Below are positions 63,680 to 64,000 of a DNA stretch of 64,000 bases, in pieces. Numbering within the stretch: position 1 is the stretch's first letter; every line of letters begins with the position of its first letter. The DNA is taken from NCBI RefSeq assembly GCF_000499845.2, contig NC_023749.2:23767322-23831321 (forward strand). The letters run 5' to 3'. This DNA is from Phaseolus vulgaris (taxonomy: Eukaryota > Streptophyta > Magnoliopsida > Fabales > Fabaceae). The translations under genes and the position numbers were made by a program. Below the pieces are notes generated by a model. The model made no database searches, was not told the DNA's origin, and saw only the letters and a program-made list of their open reading frames with translations.

Positions 63680-64000
63680 TGTACTGTCCGGTCCTCGGGC
63701 ATTGACCGGCCTCGGGCGTTGACCAAAGTCAACATGATGGGACCCCGAAGGTGGGACCACTGGAAAGTATAGCAGGACAGAAAGGACTCTCCTTTGGCTC
63801 ACAGGTAAGGGTGGCCGTGGAGGGGGCGACATCGAGGCAGGGCTTGGAGTCCTCGGACCTCGGCACTTCATCAGTAAAGATGGACAAAGAAAGGTGGTTT
63901 TCAAGCCACACCCTAGTTACCAGTAAGGAGAGGCCCAATTCACGAAGGATCCGTGCATGGGGTGTAGGGACGCGGTAGTACGCACCATCATTAAAGAGCC
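63680..64000 (+). repeat. 3' LTR of element C (runs off the window)
   Basis: It starts TGTACTGTCCGG after the polypurine tract and is similar to 13570-13900, including GGGCGTTGACCAAAGTCAAC. It is incomplete at the window edge. Confidence 0.85.

Overview
The window is plant nuclear DNA made almost entirely of nested transposable elements, with one intact single-copy-type gene: a two-exon O-methyltransferase of the isoflavonoid class at 48634-49922. That gene, together with Tat-lineage Ty3/gypsy elements and SIRE-like Ty1/copia elements, suggests a legume, possibly Phaseoleae (Phaseolus/Vigna-like); this is inference. No rRNA, tRNA, CRISPR or bacterial operon structure was seen.

Layout. (1) 1-14395: a non-autonomous Tat-type gypsy element (called A): truncated 5' LTR, PBS, broken gag/protease, a reverse solo LTR (3157-4172, TSD GTGAT), tandem repeats in place of RT/RNaseH/integrase, an antisense two-exon ORF, and a 3' LTR. 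The antisense ORF is split by a complete but internally deleted gypsy element (6861-11968, TSD TCAAC). (2) 14396-36488: a second Tat-type element (E, minus strand). Its gag is split by a copia element (16946-35187, TSD CTGCA/CTCCA). The 5' LTR of that copia is in turn split by a complete, apparently coding-competent Tat element (B, 17072-29161) with an uninterrupted 1812-codon gag-pol and its own antisense ORF. (3) 36489-about 48330: a decayed CACTA (En/Spm) transposon on the minus strand, carrying a transposase gene and a second gene with a Ulp1-like cysteine-protease end. A deletion-derivative Tat element (F, 43868-48223, TSD GTATC) sits in its subterminal region. (4) 48330-50060: the O-methyltransferase gene. 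(5) 50300-53135: a tandemly multiplied copia LTR/gag segment (unit about 778 bp). (6) 53300-54720: the 3' end of a LINE, split by a solo LTR (53576-54395, TSD TGTCC). (7) 55100-64000: a third family-1 Tat element (C) whose antisense ORF is split by a complete copia-derived element (D, 56456-62631, TSD GGTTC). D carries gag and an extra ORF but no pol.

Family terms used below: family 1 has LTRs ending GGCAGGAACA (A, E, C and the solo LTR at 3157); family 2 has LTRs beginning TGTACCGCCC and ending GGCAGGATCA (B, F and the solo LTR at 53576). All the Tat copies that retain the region share a spliced ORF antisense to gag-pol, between pol and the 3' LTR.

The most unusual signal is a 16-bp imperfect palindrome, AAACAACCGATTGTTT. 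It occurs as pairs or triplets exactly 21 bp apart in LTRs, untranslated regions and coding regions of the copia elements. Coordinates of LTR ends and target-site duplications were read base by base. Lineage names and domain calls rest on motif recognition without database searches.
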